Part shown: positions 1 to 12,990 of the stretch, piece by piece
Layout: each line of letters opens with the position of its first letter
How positions within the stretch are numbered: the stretch's first letter is position 1
Assembly (NCBI GenBank): GCA_013396995.1
Contig: VWZP01009950.1
Coordinates: 186,001 to 250,000 of the forward strand
Source: Dicaeum eximium
Taxonomy: Eukaryota; Chordata; Aves; Passeriformes; Dicaeidae
Direction of reading: 5' to 3'
Length of the DNA: 64,000 nucleotides
Program-made: the position numbers and the translations under genes
The notes under the pieces: generated by a model
Seen by the model: the letters and a program-made list of their open reading frames with translations, nothing else
Told to the model about the DNA's origin: nothing
The model's database searches: none

Positions 1-3000
1 GCACCATCATCATTCAAATCTTTCAGTGTCTGCACCATCAGATTTGGGATATTGTAGTGCAAGCCAAGTGTCCCACTAGCAAGCCCATAGTACTTTCTGG
101 TGTAATTTCTTCACCTGTGTCCATTACAACTTCTTATTTTGCATCTCTGTGCCTGTTTTTTACTTCACATCTTGCTTTATTTTATTGTTTAGTTAAATTA
201 AATTCTGTAGAATTCATACAATATACTCAACAGCTTTTTGAGTAATCCTGGGGAAGGAAAAGGAGAATTGAAGACATTTGTTATTTTACTATCACTTTCA
301 CTCCAAGATTGGAAGAGAAAGAATTGCTAGATAAGCATCATGTTAAATAGTTTTTCACAGATATTCATATAGTAGTGTTGATAGTAAACCATGCCAGAGT
401 TTGTGCTGGCTTGTCCTAAGCCAAAATAGAACTGGCTGCCTGACTGACTTAGAAGTTGCACATCAGGTTTGGTCTTTGTTTGACAGCTTGATTCTTGTGA
501 GGCAGTGGAAAAGTGAAGGCAAACTTCTCCCATTATTGGGGATTCATCAGTTTACAGGAAGTTACTGCAGTGTTGGAACAGTGTAATCTGTAGAGTGCTT
601 CACCTAGTCATGAGTTTGTTAAGAAAACATAAAGACAAAACATCCCAAAAAAATCCTTAGAGTGCAGGTTCTTAGACCCAAACATGCCACAGATACAAAC
701 TCAAGCACAGTGCACAGACTGGTGCTGTATGTGCTGGACATTATTCCTGTTTTCTCACACTGGCCTGCCTGGCTTTGCCCTCTCACAGGAGAGCAGGATC
801 CTGAGCCTCCTCCTGCTGGGCTGGGTCCTTTGCCAGCCCTGGCCACCCACGGTGGCTACCAGTGCTCTGGTCCAGGCTGGTGCTCTGGGGATCCAAGTGC
901 ATCAGCTGCTCCCTAATTAGTAAATTCCAATCTCTGCCATTCTGCCCATTGCCTGGATTATGCACCAAGTCCTTCACTCAGTTCAGCCTCCTGGATCACA
1001 GACTTCTGGAGGGGAAAAGGCTCTTTCCTTGGTGTTTAACTTCTCTGCTGCCTGGTGAATACCTGCCCCTCGGTGGCTTGAGCACTGTCAGGAGCACTGA
1101 GTGTCACAAAAGGGTTTCTGTGCTGCTCTGTCCTTTCTGCTTTCTTTTTACCAGCATGGAGCTTGCTCACTCCTCGTGACTGATGTGGCCTGATGAGTTT
1201 AACCATCTTTTATTTTAAAGAGATAAGCTGTAGTGCAGATGAGGATACTCTGAACTGCAAGCAAGCAAAGCCAGTGGGTTCAACTCGGTTTCACTGCCTG
1301 TGTCTATGTTAGCAAGTTTTGTGGGTCAGTAGGAATGAATCTGAGAGTGTTGATGTTGCTAAATTAAGTAGTGGGTGTTGTGCCAGGACATTTTCTTTTT
1401 TCCTTCCTTACAGTAAGATGAATACCAGGAAAACTCCTGCTGGTTTGAGTTTGCTTGTGTAATGTGTTTCTGCCTCATGTTGTCCACCCACAGCTGTGTG
1501 TTCCCTTCAGAAACTCACTTCTAATTGGGGATTCTCTTTGGGCTAGCACCCCTGTTAATACATACCTGACAATTAATTTCAAGTTTTAAAACACTTTTTA
1601 GTATAATCACAGTTCCCAGTGTTGTCAGAGTTAAAGTTTCAAAAGTCACCGGTGAAAAGCTGTGTTTTCTCTCAAGCTGAGGATGCTAAAATGTGACTTT
1701 GAAACTAATGATTGCACCTTGGTTTCCAATTGCCAGCTGGATACCTTGCTGCCCTGTGAGATTCTTGCAAGGACAGATGGGTATGGCTAACAAGGAGATT
1801 AAAGGAGTTAAAGGGATCTTCTGTTCTAAGTTCAGAAAATGGATATAGCAAATAACAGCCTTTAAAAGACAGAAACTCTAATGTTCATTTAAATTAACAA
1901 CTCTTGGAGAAATCCTGCCTTCCAACAGTAATGAGAAGGGTTCTTTCAACACTTAATCAGACAAGGTTGTTGACTCATAAAAGAAACCATGGCAGCTGCA
2001 ACCATTTGGAGATTTCAAAAGCATATCAGTGAAGGTCAGCAAATAACAGGCTTCCTCTAGTCCTGGCTAGAAAGATTTTTTTTCACTGAGGGTTTTAGAT
2101 TACTTTTGGTGCTATAAAGAATATGTGTTGTTTATGTTCATATTGTTCCCCTAAAAACATCAGACTAGAAATGATGTATTTTCTGGAACTTCATGAAAAA
2201 GGCACAATGCTATACAGAGTTAGAAAAGAAGAAGAAATAAGTATGTGTAAAAGATATCTATGCCCAGGAGTGTTCCTTGGTGTGATGGGATCCAACACAG
2301 GTAGGAACTGAGAACCATTACAGTAAGCAAGAAGGAGCTGGACTTCTAAGCAAGAATGTTTTCCTTTTCAAATACAACAGGACAAAACAGAAAACTGCTG
2401 GCTCCTCTCAGTGTGAGAAGAAGTCAAATATTTCTATGCACACTCTTAGTACTGTTGTAAGCTGTACCCTGGAGAGAGATGCACACTAGGTAATGTCTGT
2501 GATCCTCTCTGGAGAGAGAATAATAATAATAATAATACCCCTAAAAATAATAAAATAATCATACCCCTCCAGAAAAAGGAAAAACATAATTGAGAAACAG
2601 TTAAAAAGAGGGAAGATTAGGAAATTAAGACTGAAACTGCAAGGAGAGAAGAAAGAGAAGTGTCACATACCCAAGGGTCACAGGTAGGGGCAGGGTATGC
2701 ACAAATTCATGGTAGGATGAGTGCCAGGGAAAGCTCTGCTCACCCGAGTGACCACATTAAAGATGATGTCTGTTAAAGGCTTTGATCAAAGCTAAATTTT
2801 TCCGTTCTGCTCTGGAGTGATTCTCTCAGTGGCAGCTTTTGAACGAGGTCCATTTGCTGCAGCGTGTAGCAATTTGTATGCCTCAGAGCATCTGATGGAG
2901 CGTTCCCTCGGCAGCAGGAAAGCAGAAAAAACACCTCTGAGAGCTGCAGAGTGCTACTGGTGTTCTTCTAATTCAATCAAGGAGATCCAGCTTTGGTCTG

Positions 3001-3199
3001 TACACAAGCCAAGGACTTACTCCAAGAATGGAGTTGCTCCTCCTGGAATAATTTTGTTGTTACTTGCAATTAGCAATTCAGAAGCAATCTTAGTAGAATA
3101 ACAGTGTTACTACCATATGCTATTAATAATTGTAAATATCACTTATAGAATATAAGCAAATTATTAGTTGATTTGATTGAGGACTGACTTTGGCCTGTC
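1..3199 (+). other. Upstream SPAG16 intron, unique sequence
   Basis: This is AT-rich sequence with no recognisable exon. It holds a short (AAT)n array near 2519. The open frames here (up to 105 codons) show no domain, no signal peptide that I would trust and no sign of splicing. It is assigned to the upstream intron because exon A begins mid-codon and no earlier SPAG16 exon was recognised, so a short missed exon is possible. Confidence 0.6.
2519..2537. repeat. (AAT)n microsatellite
   Basis: There are about six consecutive AAT units. A looser A/T-rich stretch follows to about 2560. Confidence 0.85.
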
Positions 3200-3826
3200 C
3201 CATAAATAGTGTTTGTATTTGAGAAGGACTTGGGGGTGTGGAGGGTGAGAGACTGGATATGAGCCCAGAAACCAAACATGTCCTGGGCTGACCCCACAGT
3301 GTGGGCAGCAGGGGAGGGGGGATTCTACCCCTCTTGCCCCAGTCTGGTGAGACCCCACCTGCAGAGCTGCCTCCAGCCCTGGGGCTCCTGACATGAGGAT
3401 GTAGAATTTATCAGAGGGCTGGAGCCCCTGAGCTCTGGAGCCAGGCTGGGAGAGTGGGCGTGTTCACCTGGAGAGGAGAAGGCTCCAGGGACATCTCAGG
3501 GCCTTTCCAGTGCCTAAAGGGGCTCCAGGAGAGCTGGAGAGGGACTTGGGACAAGGGATGGAGTGACAGGACAAGGGGAATGGCTTCCCACTGCCAAAGG
3601 GCAGGGATAGATGGGATATAAAGATGGGATTATTCCCTGTGAGGGTGGGCAGGCCCTGGCACAGGGTGCCCAGAGAAGCTGTGGCTGTCCCATCCCTGGC
3701 AGTGTCCAAGGTCAGGTTGGATGGTGCTTGGAGCACCCTGGGATAGTGGAAGGTGTCCCTGCCATGGTAGGGGGTGGCACTGGATGGGCTTTAAGGTCCC
3801 TTCCAGCCCAAACCATTCCATGATTT
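3200..3826 (+). repeat. CR1 LINE fragment, 3' end
   Basis: This is a 5'-truncated non-LTR retrotransposon of the CR1 family, the dominant avian LINE. Recognisable landmarks in order are GAGGGCTGGAGCCCCTGAG near 3413, GAGAAGGCTCCAGGGACATC near 3476, a GAGGGTGGGCAGGC motif near 3641, CCATCCCTGGCAGTGTCCAA near 3691, and a terminal TTTAAGGTCCCTTCCAGCCC near 3790 that ends in CATTCCATGATT. The reading frame is broken. The upstream 3200-3400 part matches the end of the reverse-transcriptase ORF less clearly. The orientation is the same as SPAG16. The 5' edge is approximate. Confidence 0.88.
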
Positions 3827-6800
3827 CCTTCATTTGTATTAGAAAGGATGAAAGCAACTGTCTCACAACCCAAAAGCTTACCCTGGTTTTTATGTGCTGG
3901 TTTTTACTCATTTGCAAACCAGACTATTGAGCTGGGGAATTGTTGGCTGCTCAGTGACAGTCAGTTGTTTCCATCTCCTTCTGTGTCTATATTCCTTTGT
4001 GGCAAAAGTTGCACAGTGGAACTTGGTCTTGATTTGAAATTATGTACACACAGGAATAGGCTGATAGATGAGAAACTGCAATCTGGGAGGGTTAATTTGT
4101 GATCTGCACAAAATCAGTGATACTGGGGCCAAAAGAGGATTCTTGATATGATAATTAACATGTCATTATTAGGATGGATTTCCAACACTATCTTTGCTTT
4201 TTAAATGAGAAGGGCAGAAAAAGGGAAAGGTGAAGGAAGGTTTCATATTAATTTAAGTATATGTTGCAGCACAAGAGGTACAAGGGTTTAATATTCAGCA
4301 ATAAATCATTATAATTATTATTGTTTAAAACCTAAAGGAACAAAATTTAGATTGTTGTTTTGGGTGGGTTTTTTTGCTGTGCAAATTGCAGTTCTTCCTG
4401 CAAGCTTACTTCATTTTGTCTAACTAAAATTTGTCAGCCATTATTCCCTAAGAAATCCAGAATGCTCTCTAAACAACAAAAAGCCTGAATTTCTTCCAGT
4501 ATATTGAGATATGAGTGGAACGATTTTCACCTATGACTTTTTTTATTTGCCATCCTTTAAAAACCCAGCATCTTGACTCTCCTAAATAAGAGTGAGAACC
4601 AAGTGGAACATTAATCCAGAATATTTCCACATTGTCTCGCTGTTTATGCATCTCTTTCCTGCAGGAGTTCATGCTTTGAGTCTGGAGAAATACTGAGGGT
4701 TTTATGCTAAAGAACAGTAACATTGTTTCACAACTTTGTCTTTAACCTTTTACTGGATCCCACTCATTTAAATTTTCATTTCCATCAGTGCTTGCTTCCT
4801 GCAGTCTGATACTGTTGTAAACGTGGGCTGGAATGAGCTGTCAAGATGAATAGACCATGTTCAGTTTCCACCAAAAAAATGTATTTTTCTTTACACCTAT
4901 GTAAAAGCCCAAAGAACTTTCCTCCACCATCTCCACAGATTTTTCCTTAAAACCAAAATATTTTTCTTTCTGTTCCATCATCATTCCTGCTTGACACAAG
5001 AGTTCCTTGTGCTGTTCCTGTCTGTGGAAGCAGACAAAAAGCAGCTTATGCAGACAAAAAGGGCTTTGCTGTGACTCAGCCCGAAGCCAGCAGCAGTGGG
5101 ACCATCCTTACAGCAGTATTTTTCATATAAAAAAGGCAGAATGGCATCCAGGTGTATGACTGAGACTTCTGGCTTTGGTTCTCTTATGTTAGCAAGACAC
5201 AAACCCCAAGAAAACCTGGTTTTTAATATTCAAAAAGTAATGGTTATTCAGGAGTAGAACTTGTCTACAAAACAGGGACATGATTGACCTGCTTTCACCA
5301 TAAACCTAGAGCAAGATTTACCTTGAGGAGTACCTCCCACCTGGAGGGGTGTTTAGTGTGAATATTTAATTGTGGTTGTCAGGAGTGGCAAAGGAACTTG
5401 AAGGCCATCTTACATAAAGTTGACTTTACAGACTTAGGCTGATGAGTATGTTGAAATTCTAATGTGTAGCCAGCAATATTTGGGTGTTAGAGCAGGTGTG
5501 CTCCCTTTCCTTTTAATTACACAGCTTCCACCCTGACTAATATCCTGTTATTGACAGATGAATGGTGTCAGCTGTGGTAAAGTTAATCAGGCCTGGTACT
5601 AATTATCAGTAAATGGTGCTGGGTTTAAAGGGTTCCTTTACATTAACCATTTACACAAAAAATACTTGGAGAAAGGGGAGGTTGTGATAGTGATAGCATA
5701 GGGTTAAAATAGTTCTGGTATTTGGAGAGGGTGGAAAGGGTCTAGGTGTACTAGATAATAAGCTAGGGCTAAGAACACCATGTCTGTACTAGGATTGTTA
5801 GGGGTGATGATTATCTGATACTGAACAGAATTATTGTGCATACATCTGAATCATGGAAATGATGTTTTGGGGGGCTTGTAAATTCACACTTGTGTGAAAT
5901 AAATGAATACAATAGAACAATGTAAGTTTAATGATTATCATATTTATACAAGAAGAGTATAAAACATGTCCATTTCAAACCCACGTTGGAGTCAGATTTA
6001 GGTTTGCACCCCTGGCTCCCAGAGCTCTTTTAATAAAGCACCTGCATATAATCAAAGCTATGCTGTGATTATATGTTTCCTACGCTAACAGTTGGACCTG
6101 GATTTTTTTGAGTAGGCACAGTAATCAAAAGAAATGTGTTACAGAGTCTGAATAAGAAGTCAGGTTTATCAAGAGGAGATTATGAACTTGCTGCAGATTT
6201 AGGCAAAGTCATGTTTACAGAGGCAGGTTCTGAGGCTTAGTACAAATATTAACCTAAGTATTATTAAGCTAATAGCATGGCATTGCTACTTAGGCTTTGC
6301 TTGAAAGGTGGATGGGTTTGAAGGAAAATAAATCAGGAAGTTCTCTGCTACTGTTGGCACTCTGCTAATAATTTCCTTTTAAATTATTTACAAAATGCTG
6401 CTTTATTTAGATGAATGACATGTTTTCTTTTTAAAGCTGGTGATTAATATCAGGTTTGAGGTAGTGACAGCTGGGAGAGGATTTCAAAGCCATGATTTTG
6501 CAAATTAAACTGCTGAAGGTATTTGAGGATGGGCCCCTCAGAAATGTCACCCCTCAACTCCAGTCACCTTTAGAACGTGCATTTCAGAAAGTAAGTATTG
6601 CTGAAAGCACCAAGGAGATAATTGAGATGGTAATTATCCTAAAAGGAGTTGTTTGTAATTATTTTATAAAGAAATGATGCTCTTTCCTTGAAAAGCACGG
6701 ATCTCTTCCAGCTGTTCAGGGAAGAATAAAAAGTTGGGAACAAACTCAGGCCTGTGACATTCTGTGTCTGAGTGAGCAGTAACTGATTGCTGCTTCTCAG

Positions 6801-7670
6801 CGAAAATTGTCTCTTCCACGCTGATTAAATCACGTGTGTATGTCCTGCATCAGGATGAGTTAGGAAGAGTAAATAGTGGGATTTTTCCAGGCCCTGTAAT
6901 ACCAATATCTATTTGCTAGTGATATTGCTATTAGGAGCAAGGTTGGGATACTGCAAGGCTCTAATTAAACCCAGCCAGCTCAGGTGTAAGATGTAAGATG
7001 GATTCAGCAGTGTCCCGGTGAGAAGCTGATGCTCTTTTGTTATGCTGTGGTCTGGAACAAGCCGTAATTCTGTTGCCAAATGCTTGTGTGTTAGGATGAG
7101 CTATTTTATGACAGTTTGGCTCCAAGCAAAGCTATAACTCTGCCTGTATTGTGGGAAGGAGATTGCATCCAGAAGCCCTTCCTCAATCGACACGCAGCCC
7201 TATAAACACTTGAGCCTCCAAGCCATGTTCATCTCAGTGTGTGGCTGTTGGTGCATCGTGATGAATGTGATGTTGTTCCTTTGGGCATTTTTATCACTAA
7301 TTCCTGCTATAGAAAAAGTATTTTTAATTTTTTTTTTCTCATTAGCTCATTAGCAGTTGGAATAAGTACAATCTTGATAAACCTCCTTCAAAGGTTTTGC
7401 TTTGAGATTATCTCTTGTGCCCCGTGGATATACGAGGAAAAATCGTCAAATTTTGTACTTGCAAAGTCAATTTGCAGTAACAAGATTTCAACAATAACTT
7501 GGCACTCTGAAGGAGGAGATACAACCACATTAGGATTTAATATATGTATATATATTTTTCAGAATAAATTGCTTGAGACCCAGATCTCACTGAACTTTCT
7601 TAGCCCTCAGCATGGAGCTCATGGAACTTCAAAAAACAGTTCTGATGACTATTTTCCAGGTGGAGAAACT
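3827..7670 (+). other. SPAG16 intron, unique AT-rich sequence
   Basis: No exon, RNA gene or clear repeat was recognised. All open frames are under 100 codons apart from a 183-codon one starting at 7239. That one runs into the SINE at 7671 and is hydrophobic from T-rich sequence, so I treat it as chance. Confidence 0.6.
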
Positions 7671-7812
7671 GAGATTGGCTCAGTTGGTTGGCACCTGGTG
7701 CTAATACCACCAGGGTTGTGGCTGCAGTCCCTGGATGGCCATGGGTTCATTCCTGGGTGGGACTTGATGATCCTTGAGGGTCCCTTCTAACTCAGACTGT
7801 GAGTATCTGTGA
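7671..7812 (+). repeat. TguSINE1-like tRNA-derived SINE
   Basis: The head resembles tRNA-Ile. A good RNA polymerase III A box, TGGCTCAGTTGG, lies at 7676-7687, followed by GGTGCTAATACCACCAGGGT covering the anticodon arm. A decayed B box (GGCTGCAGTCC) lies at 7720-7730. The tail, GACTTGATGATCCTTGAGGG followed by TCCCTTCTAACTCAGA, is the 3' end of a CR1 LINE, which such SINEs use to borrow CR1 retrotransposition. This tRNA-Ile plus CR1 arrangement is known as TguSINE1 from passerine genomes. It is degenerate and not a functional tRNA. Confidence 0.82.
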
Positions 7813-10800
7813 AATCAGTCTGTGCAGGCAAGATGGAGCTCACAGTTTAGCAGGCACACTGTAGAAGCTGCATGTCCCAGTAGTAACTCTGTGCCTCTGT
7901 TTTAATTCACCCTGGGTGTCACAGGGGACATGGGCAGCTCGAACTTTGTGCTTTTTAAGCAAGCAGTTCCCATTTCTCCTCCTCATCCCTCCATTCCTCA
8001 TTATCCCCTTTTCCACTTAGGAGGTCCATGCCCACCACAGCAAGGTGCCCTCCACAAAGGCTGTAATGTAGCTGCATCTCTCTTTGCCTTGGCACTTCTA
8101 GAAGCCAGGTTTGAACAGAAATGTTCAAATTTCTGGCATACTCATCAAAATAAAAACATACTTAGATGGTTTATACGTGTTCATATGGCACTCACTGGGA
8201 GATGCTTGACTGGGAACACCAGGAATGGTGTGGAACAGGGCAGGGCTCAGTTGGATGTGCTGAACACAGCACAATGACCAACCTGTTTTGTTCCAGAGCA
8301 ATGGGTTCAGTGGCTGCTAACCTTGTGTACCCCCAGGCACTGATTTGTCCCAGGTGTGTTGTGCTGCTGGCAAGGCAGGGATGCAGAATTGGGCCAGGCA
8401 CCCAGAGGTGGGTCAGGATCTGAACATCCTGAGGGCTCATGCTTGTGTGTGACACTGCTTGTACATTTTATAGTGAAATAGGTGCCATTTTTCATTCTAC
8501 CAGGAATTAATTCTATCATCCACTTAGGCTGATGCTATTGACCCGCTGGTAATGGCATCTAACAAGATGCTTAGGAGTCACAGGGGGGAGAAACAAGACT
8601 CCAATTTTAACCTGATTGACTGAAACACTTAAGCATTGACTGGAAAGTCTTAATTTTCTTGTTGTCTTCAATCTGAATTAGACAAGGATTTAAATATAGA
8701 TAGCCTATACTGTAGTATTTGGTTGCCTTTTGGTAATTTTCATGTTTTCCTTGAAGTGTGTTGAACTGTAACATGTAACCTTGCATTTCTCTTTGTATCC
8801 AAATACTCTGAGTCTTACCGAGCCTATCTCTTTTTATTTATTTATTGTGTATTTTGGTTACTGAGATTTCTTCTGAAATACCATCCATAGGACATAAATA
8901 GCTTCAAACAAAAGAACTTCTTCCATGTATGTCTGTTTGATACCTGCCTGGTGGAAATGCAGGACCTCAGAACAGGATTCATTTTGTGAGGAGTCTGTTT
9001 TGTGCTTTGTCATACACATGGCCAGAACCTAAGTAGTGTTTCAGGGGTTTAATAACTATGTTGGAAAACAGAGAAATTAGAGGTGGAAATGGCAATGTAT
9101 GGCTTTGCTCATCCCAGTTTAAGCTTGCTCCTTGTGGTACTGGCATTCTGATGTGAATTGTTTTAGCTTTCACAGACTCAGATAAAGAGCCTGTAGCTAT
9201 CTGAAAATGATCAGATTTTTAAAGTTATATTAAATATAAGCTTGGTTTTGTCCTTTTTTTTAGTTAATCTTACATTACTCTTCCACTTTTACTTCTAGCC
9301 TTGGTATCTTGTGTTTCATATTCTGTTCATTCTACTCTTTCCTCTTTATTGACAAAGGGTTGCTGGTGGTTTTCAATGTTTAGGGATCTCCAGTACTCAG
9401 ACTAGCCCAGATTTAAACTGCTGCCTTCCTGCTTTCCCTTGATATCATTCACACCCTCACAGTTTGTTGTCTCAGGAAATCACTGCTGTCAGAGGTGCCC
9501 TTCTGTCCCACTCTTGGGCCTGTGTCACCTGTTCTTCAGGGATTCCAGACCTTCATCTCTTCCCTCCAGCACTGCAGATTCTGCTCTTTTGTTTTCTCCA
9601 AGCTCTGCTCTGTTCCCATTGCCTCTGTCAGTATTTATGACCATCTTCTGTTCCTCCTTTTTGCAGACTTTTTCCCCTCTTTTTGCCTTAGTACAGCATA
9701 TTTGTTTCTGCTTTTGAACCTGAGGGGATTATCTGTGTGAGCAGGAAGATTTGTGCTAATAAATATTTGTAAGAACAAAATCATCACCTCTGTGGATCAG
9801 GTTCTTAAAGGATTAGGCTTTAATTCAAAGTTTTAAAAAATCAGAACAACCCAATCCCTAACCAGATGTAGTTGGAGGGAAATTCTGATTGCAGTGTAGT
9901 CAGTGGGAGCTGGGGCACAATTTCACACCCTGTGTTTCTTTACAGTCATTTGAGAGGACTCACAAAATTATGTCCAAAGATTTTTTATTTCGATTTAGCC
10001 AAGGCTCAGCCACACTATTGTAAGGGTGGTGGTTGAAAGCAGCACAAAGTCTTCCTAATCCTAATCACTGAGTGGCATCCCTGCCCATGGCATGGTACAT
10101 TTCTGTACTCCATTCCTTCTTTTCCTGCAATTTGTCCTGTAAAAATATATCTTGCAAGTTATTTCCGTTAGGATGGAATATAATTTTTATTTACCATTTT
10201 GAGATATCTCAGAAAGTCTGATGAATTTAGCTTAGCTTTAATATTAATGAAACAGACCATAGCATTTGTAATCAAATTTTATTTGAAGAAGTTGGCGTAA
10301 GAAGTGGTAACATTTGTCGGTGTGAAATTTCTGAATACATGTTTTTCTTTTCTACCACACAAAATGCAGTGTTCTACTTGAGTTACATTATTTTAGATCA
10401 GAAAAAAAACTTATGTCATTTATATGTCACTATTAAGAAAGAAAATACCCCAGTATAACAAGAAGGGAATTTAACCATAAATAAGCCAGTAGTTTTCTCT
10501 TAATTAGTCAATACAATTTCTTTAAAATGTGGCATGCTGAGGGGGTTTTTTTTCAGTAGTTCAATTGGCTTTTATAAACTATGCTAATTCATTCTCTCTT
10601 AAAATACCTTTTTCTGGATTCTCTTTACAGACCATACAAAAAGGAAATACAAGTTAAAGTACTTTTGTTTTCTACAGCAGTAAAAATGATTTTGGGTGAC
10701 AATCAATTTACTTGTGCCTTTTTTCTTTGAAATGGAAACAGGTTCCAGGCCCACCTCTTTGAAGTGTAAAATGTGTTCTGTCTGCGTTACATTCACTATT

Positions 10801-12853
10801 GAAATGTGGGTGCTTGTAGGGAGAACCAGAATATCAGCACTGAAAATAAAGCTGCAGGGAGAATTCTGCTTTCTGAGTCTGGTTTGGTTTTGCTGTTGTA
10901 CAGGACCAGTCCTGGTTTTGAAAGCAATGAATGTGGCTGTGTGTGCAAACATCAGGAAACAGATCCACCAACAACCCTGAGGAGTTTTACACCTTGTGCA
11001 GCACTTTGCAGGGAGAGACCCTCCCTCAGTGAAGTCTGGGGGAACAAGAACGTTCTACTCTGAGTAAAACTGGGAGCAGGAGGGACATAGTTTTTTTTTT
11101 AAGACAAACCACCTGTCAAGCAACCATTAGCCAAGATGAAACCTATGTTTTAGAGCAATGGGTGGTTTCTAAGTGAGCTAAAAATGCCATTTTCACACAA
11201 GGAATGGCTGCAGTTCCTTTGTCTCAGTCATTAACAGCGCACCAACAGGAGGGGGTATGGGGTGGCAGGGAAAGTGAAGAGCTGTGAGAACCATGTCCTG
11301 TCCTATATGTTGCTCTAAGGGAGTTTGAGGAAATGGTCTCAAGTGTTTCCTAAGGGAGACTGCAGTTTGGCCATCAAGCAAACACTGGAGTCATCATCAT
11401 ACTGTACACCCTGAAAAAGTTATTAGGAGCTTTGTGTTTCTGGAAGGTAACAGTTCTTGAATTGATGGAGCTTTCCTTTTATGAGTTCTGGCATCAGAAT
11501 ACTTCTAAAACCAATGAAGTGCCTTCTGCTTTGCAATGAAGTGAGAATTGGATTTTCAGAATTCTCATTTTAGTTAGCAGAAAACTTACAGAAATGTTCT
11601 GGTTTAGTCTTAGTACTGTTTTCCCAGATAAGATATTAATCATATGATTATCTTTCCTAAAAGATGGTAAACAGCCTCAGCCCCAGCACTAAGCCTGGGA
11701 GCACCCTAACTCAGTGCCAGCTGGACTTGATGCTGCTGATCTCACCCCTGGAACTCAGGAGAACCCTTGGACCATGTAATTTTTCATCCTGCTTTATTGA
11801 CCATATCTCTCACTTCTTGCTGTAGAAATACAGGAGGTTTGCCCTGAACTACAGAGGCTCAGATGGGCAAAATGGTTGTCACTTACTGTAAAAGCCTAGG
11901 CTGACACTGAATTTACAAACTCCTCCCTCTATGAGTGTGGGAACATGTGCAGGTTCTCAAACCTTACTTTGTCTGTGGGAACCATAGCAGCAGCTTTCTA
12001 GGAATTGCCTGGCACTTAAAGGTTCAGAATGGAAGGTGTGTGATCCCTGTAAAACATGGGTTGCACTTTCATGGAGCTGTGCTGCCCCTTAGGGATCCTT
12101 ACAGGAAATTCTGTCTCTTGCAATACCAGGGAAAGTAGGTACCATTTACAACAGAATTCCATATGTTCCCTTGGGACCTGCCCCTTTAGCAGGAGACTTC
12201 ACATCCTAGCCATGTGAAGTGTTCTGGATCCTCTGCCATTGAGGCATGCAGGGCAGAATCCTTCTGAAAGCCTGACACCAGTGTGAATTTGATCTGCAGC
12301 TTTGCACTGGGGAGGTGGACTGGGGGAATGGCTGAGGCAGCTGTGCTGCTGACAGTCCTGTGGGAATCATCAATGGAAATGGGGAGGTTTTACCTTCTGG
12401 GAGCAGTGTCAGAAAGGACCACAATGTGCATTTGGAATTACTTGTGTTACTATTTCAGTTAAACCTTCTGTTAGAAATGGTCCTTGTGGGTGGATATGTC
12501 AAAACAGAAATACTCAAAACTGCATCACAGTATGCTCACAACACATAGAGATGATTAGGAAGGGTGGTGCCTTGGCTCAGTAGTGTTTATCCTAATGTCT
12601 GGGAGAACAGCAGCAGATCCTGTGTAAGTGTAATGTGAAATCCTTTACTGTTAGCCCTCTATGGCAGTGAATGTCAGCTGGGCTTCTTGATTTGCTGTCA
12701 CTGATGTTCTCTGCCTACTCTGCTGTAGATTAATCACCCCAGATTTCATTTCTCTTGTCTTCCTGACCTGATTTCTCTACCTGATACCACTTGTTCCTCT
12801 CCACTGAACCTTGCATCCCCACCCATTTGTTCCCTGGTGCTGCAGGACACCAT

Positions 12854-12990
12854 CTAATGCTTTCATTGCTCTCAGGATTCTTTTAAGGACAGAACAAACT
12901 GTTGCAGCCAGACCTTTCAGATAGAGATCNCTAATGCTTTCATTGCTCTCAGGATTCTTTTAAGGACAGAACAAACTGTTGCAGCCAGAC
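12854..12990. repeat. Exact 60-bp direct duplication around a single N
   Basis: Positions 12854-12913 and 12931-12990 are identical over 60 bases. They are separated by a 16-base spacer and one undetermined base at 12930. The placement suggests an assembly or polishing join in which overlapping contig ends were not merged, rather than a biological duplication. Confidence 0.8.

Noticed and set aside
7676..7740. Possible functional tRNA-Ile gene
   Set aside because: The acceptor stem and B box are decayed and a CR1 tail follows, so it is a SINE and not a tRNA gene.
7239..7790. 183-codon open frame, hydrophobic in the middle
   Set aside because: Its 3' third is the SINE, its hydrophobic part comes from T-rich sequence, and it has no family resemblance or splice context.
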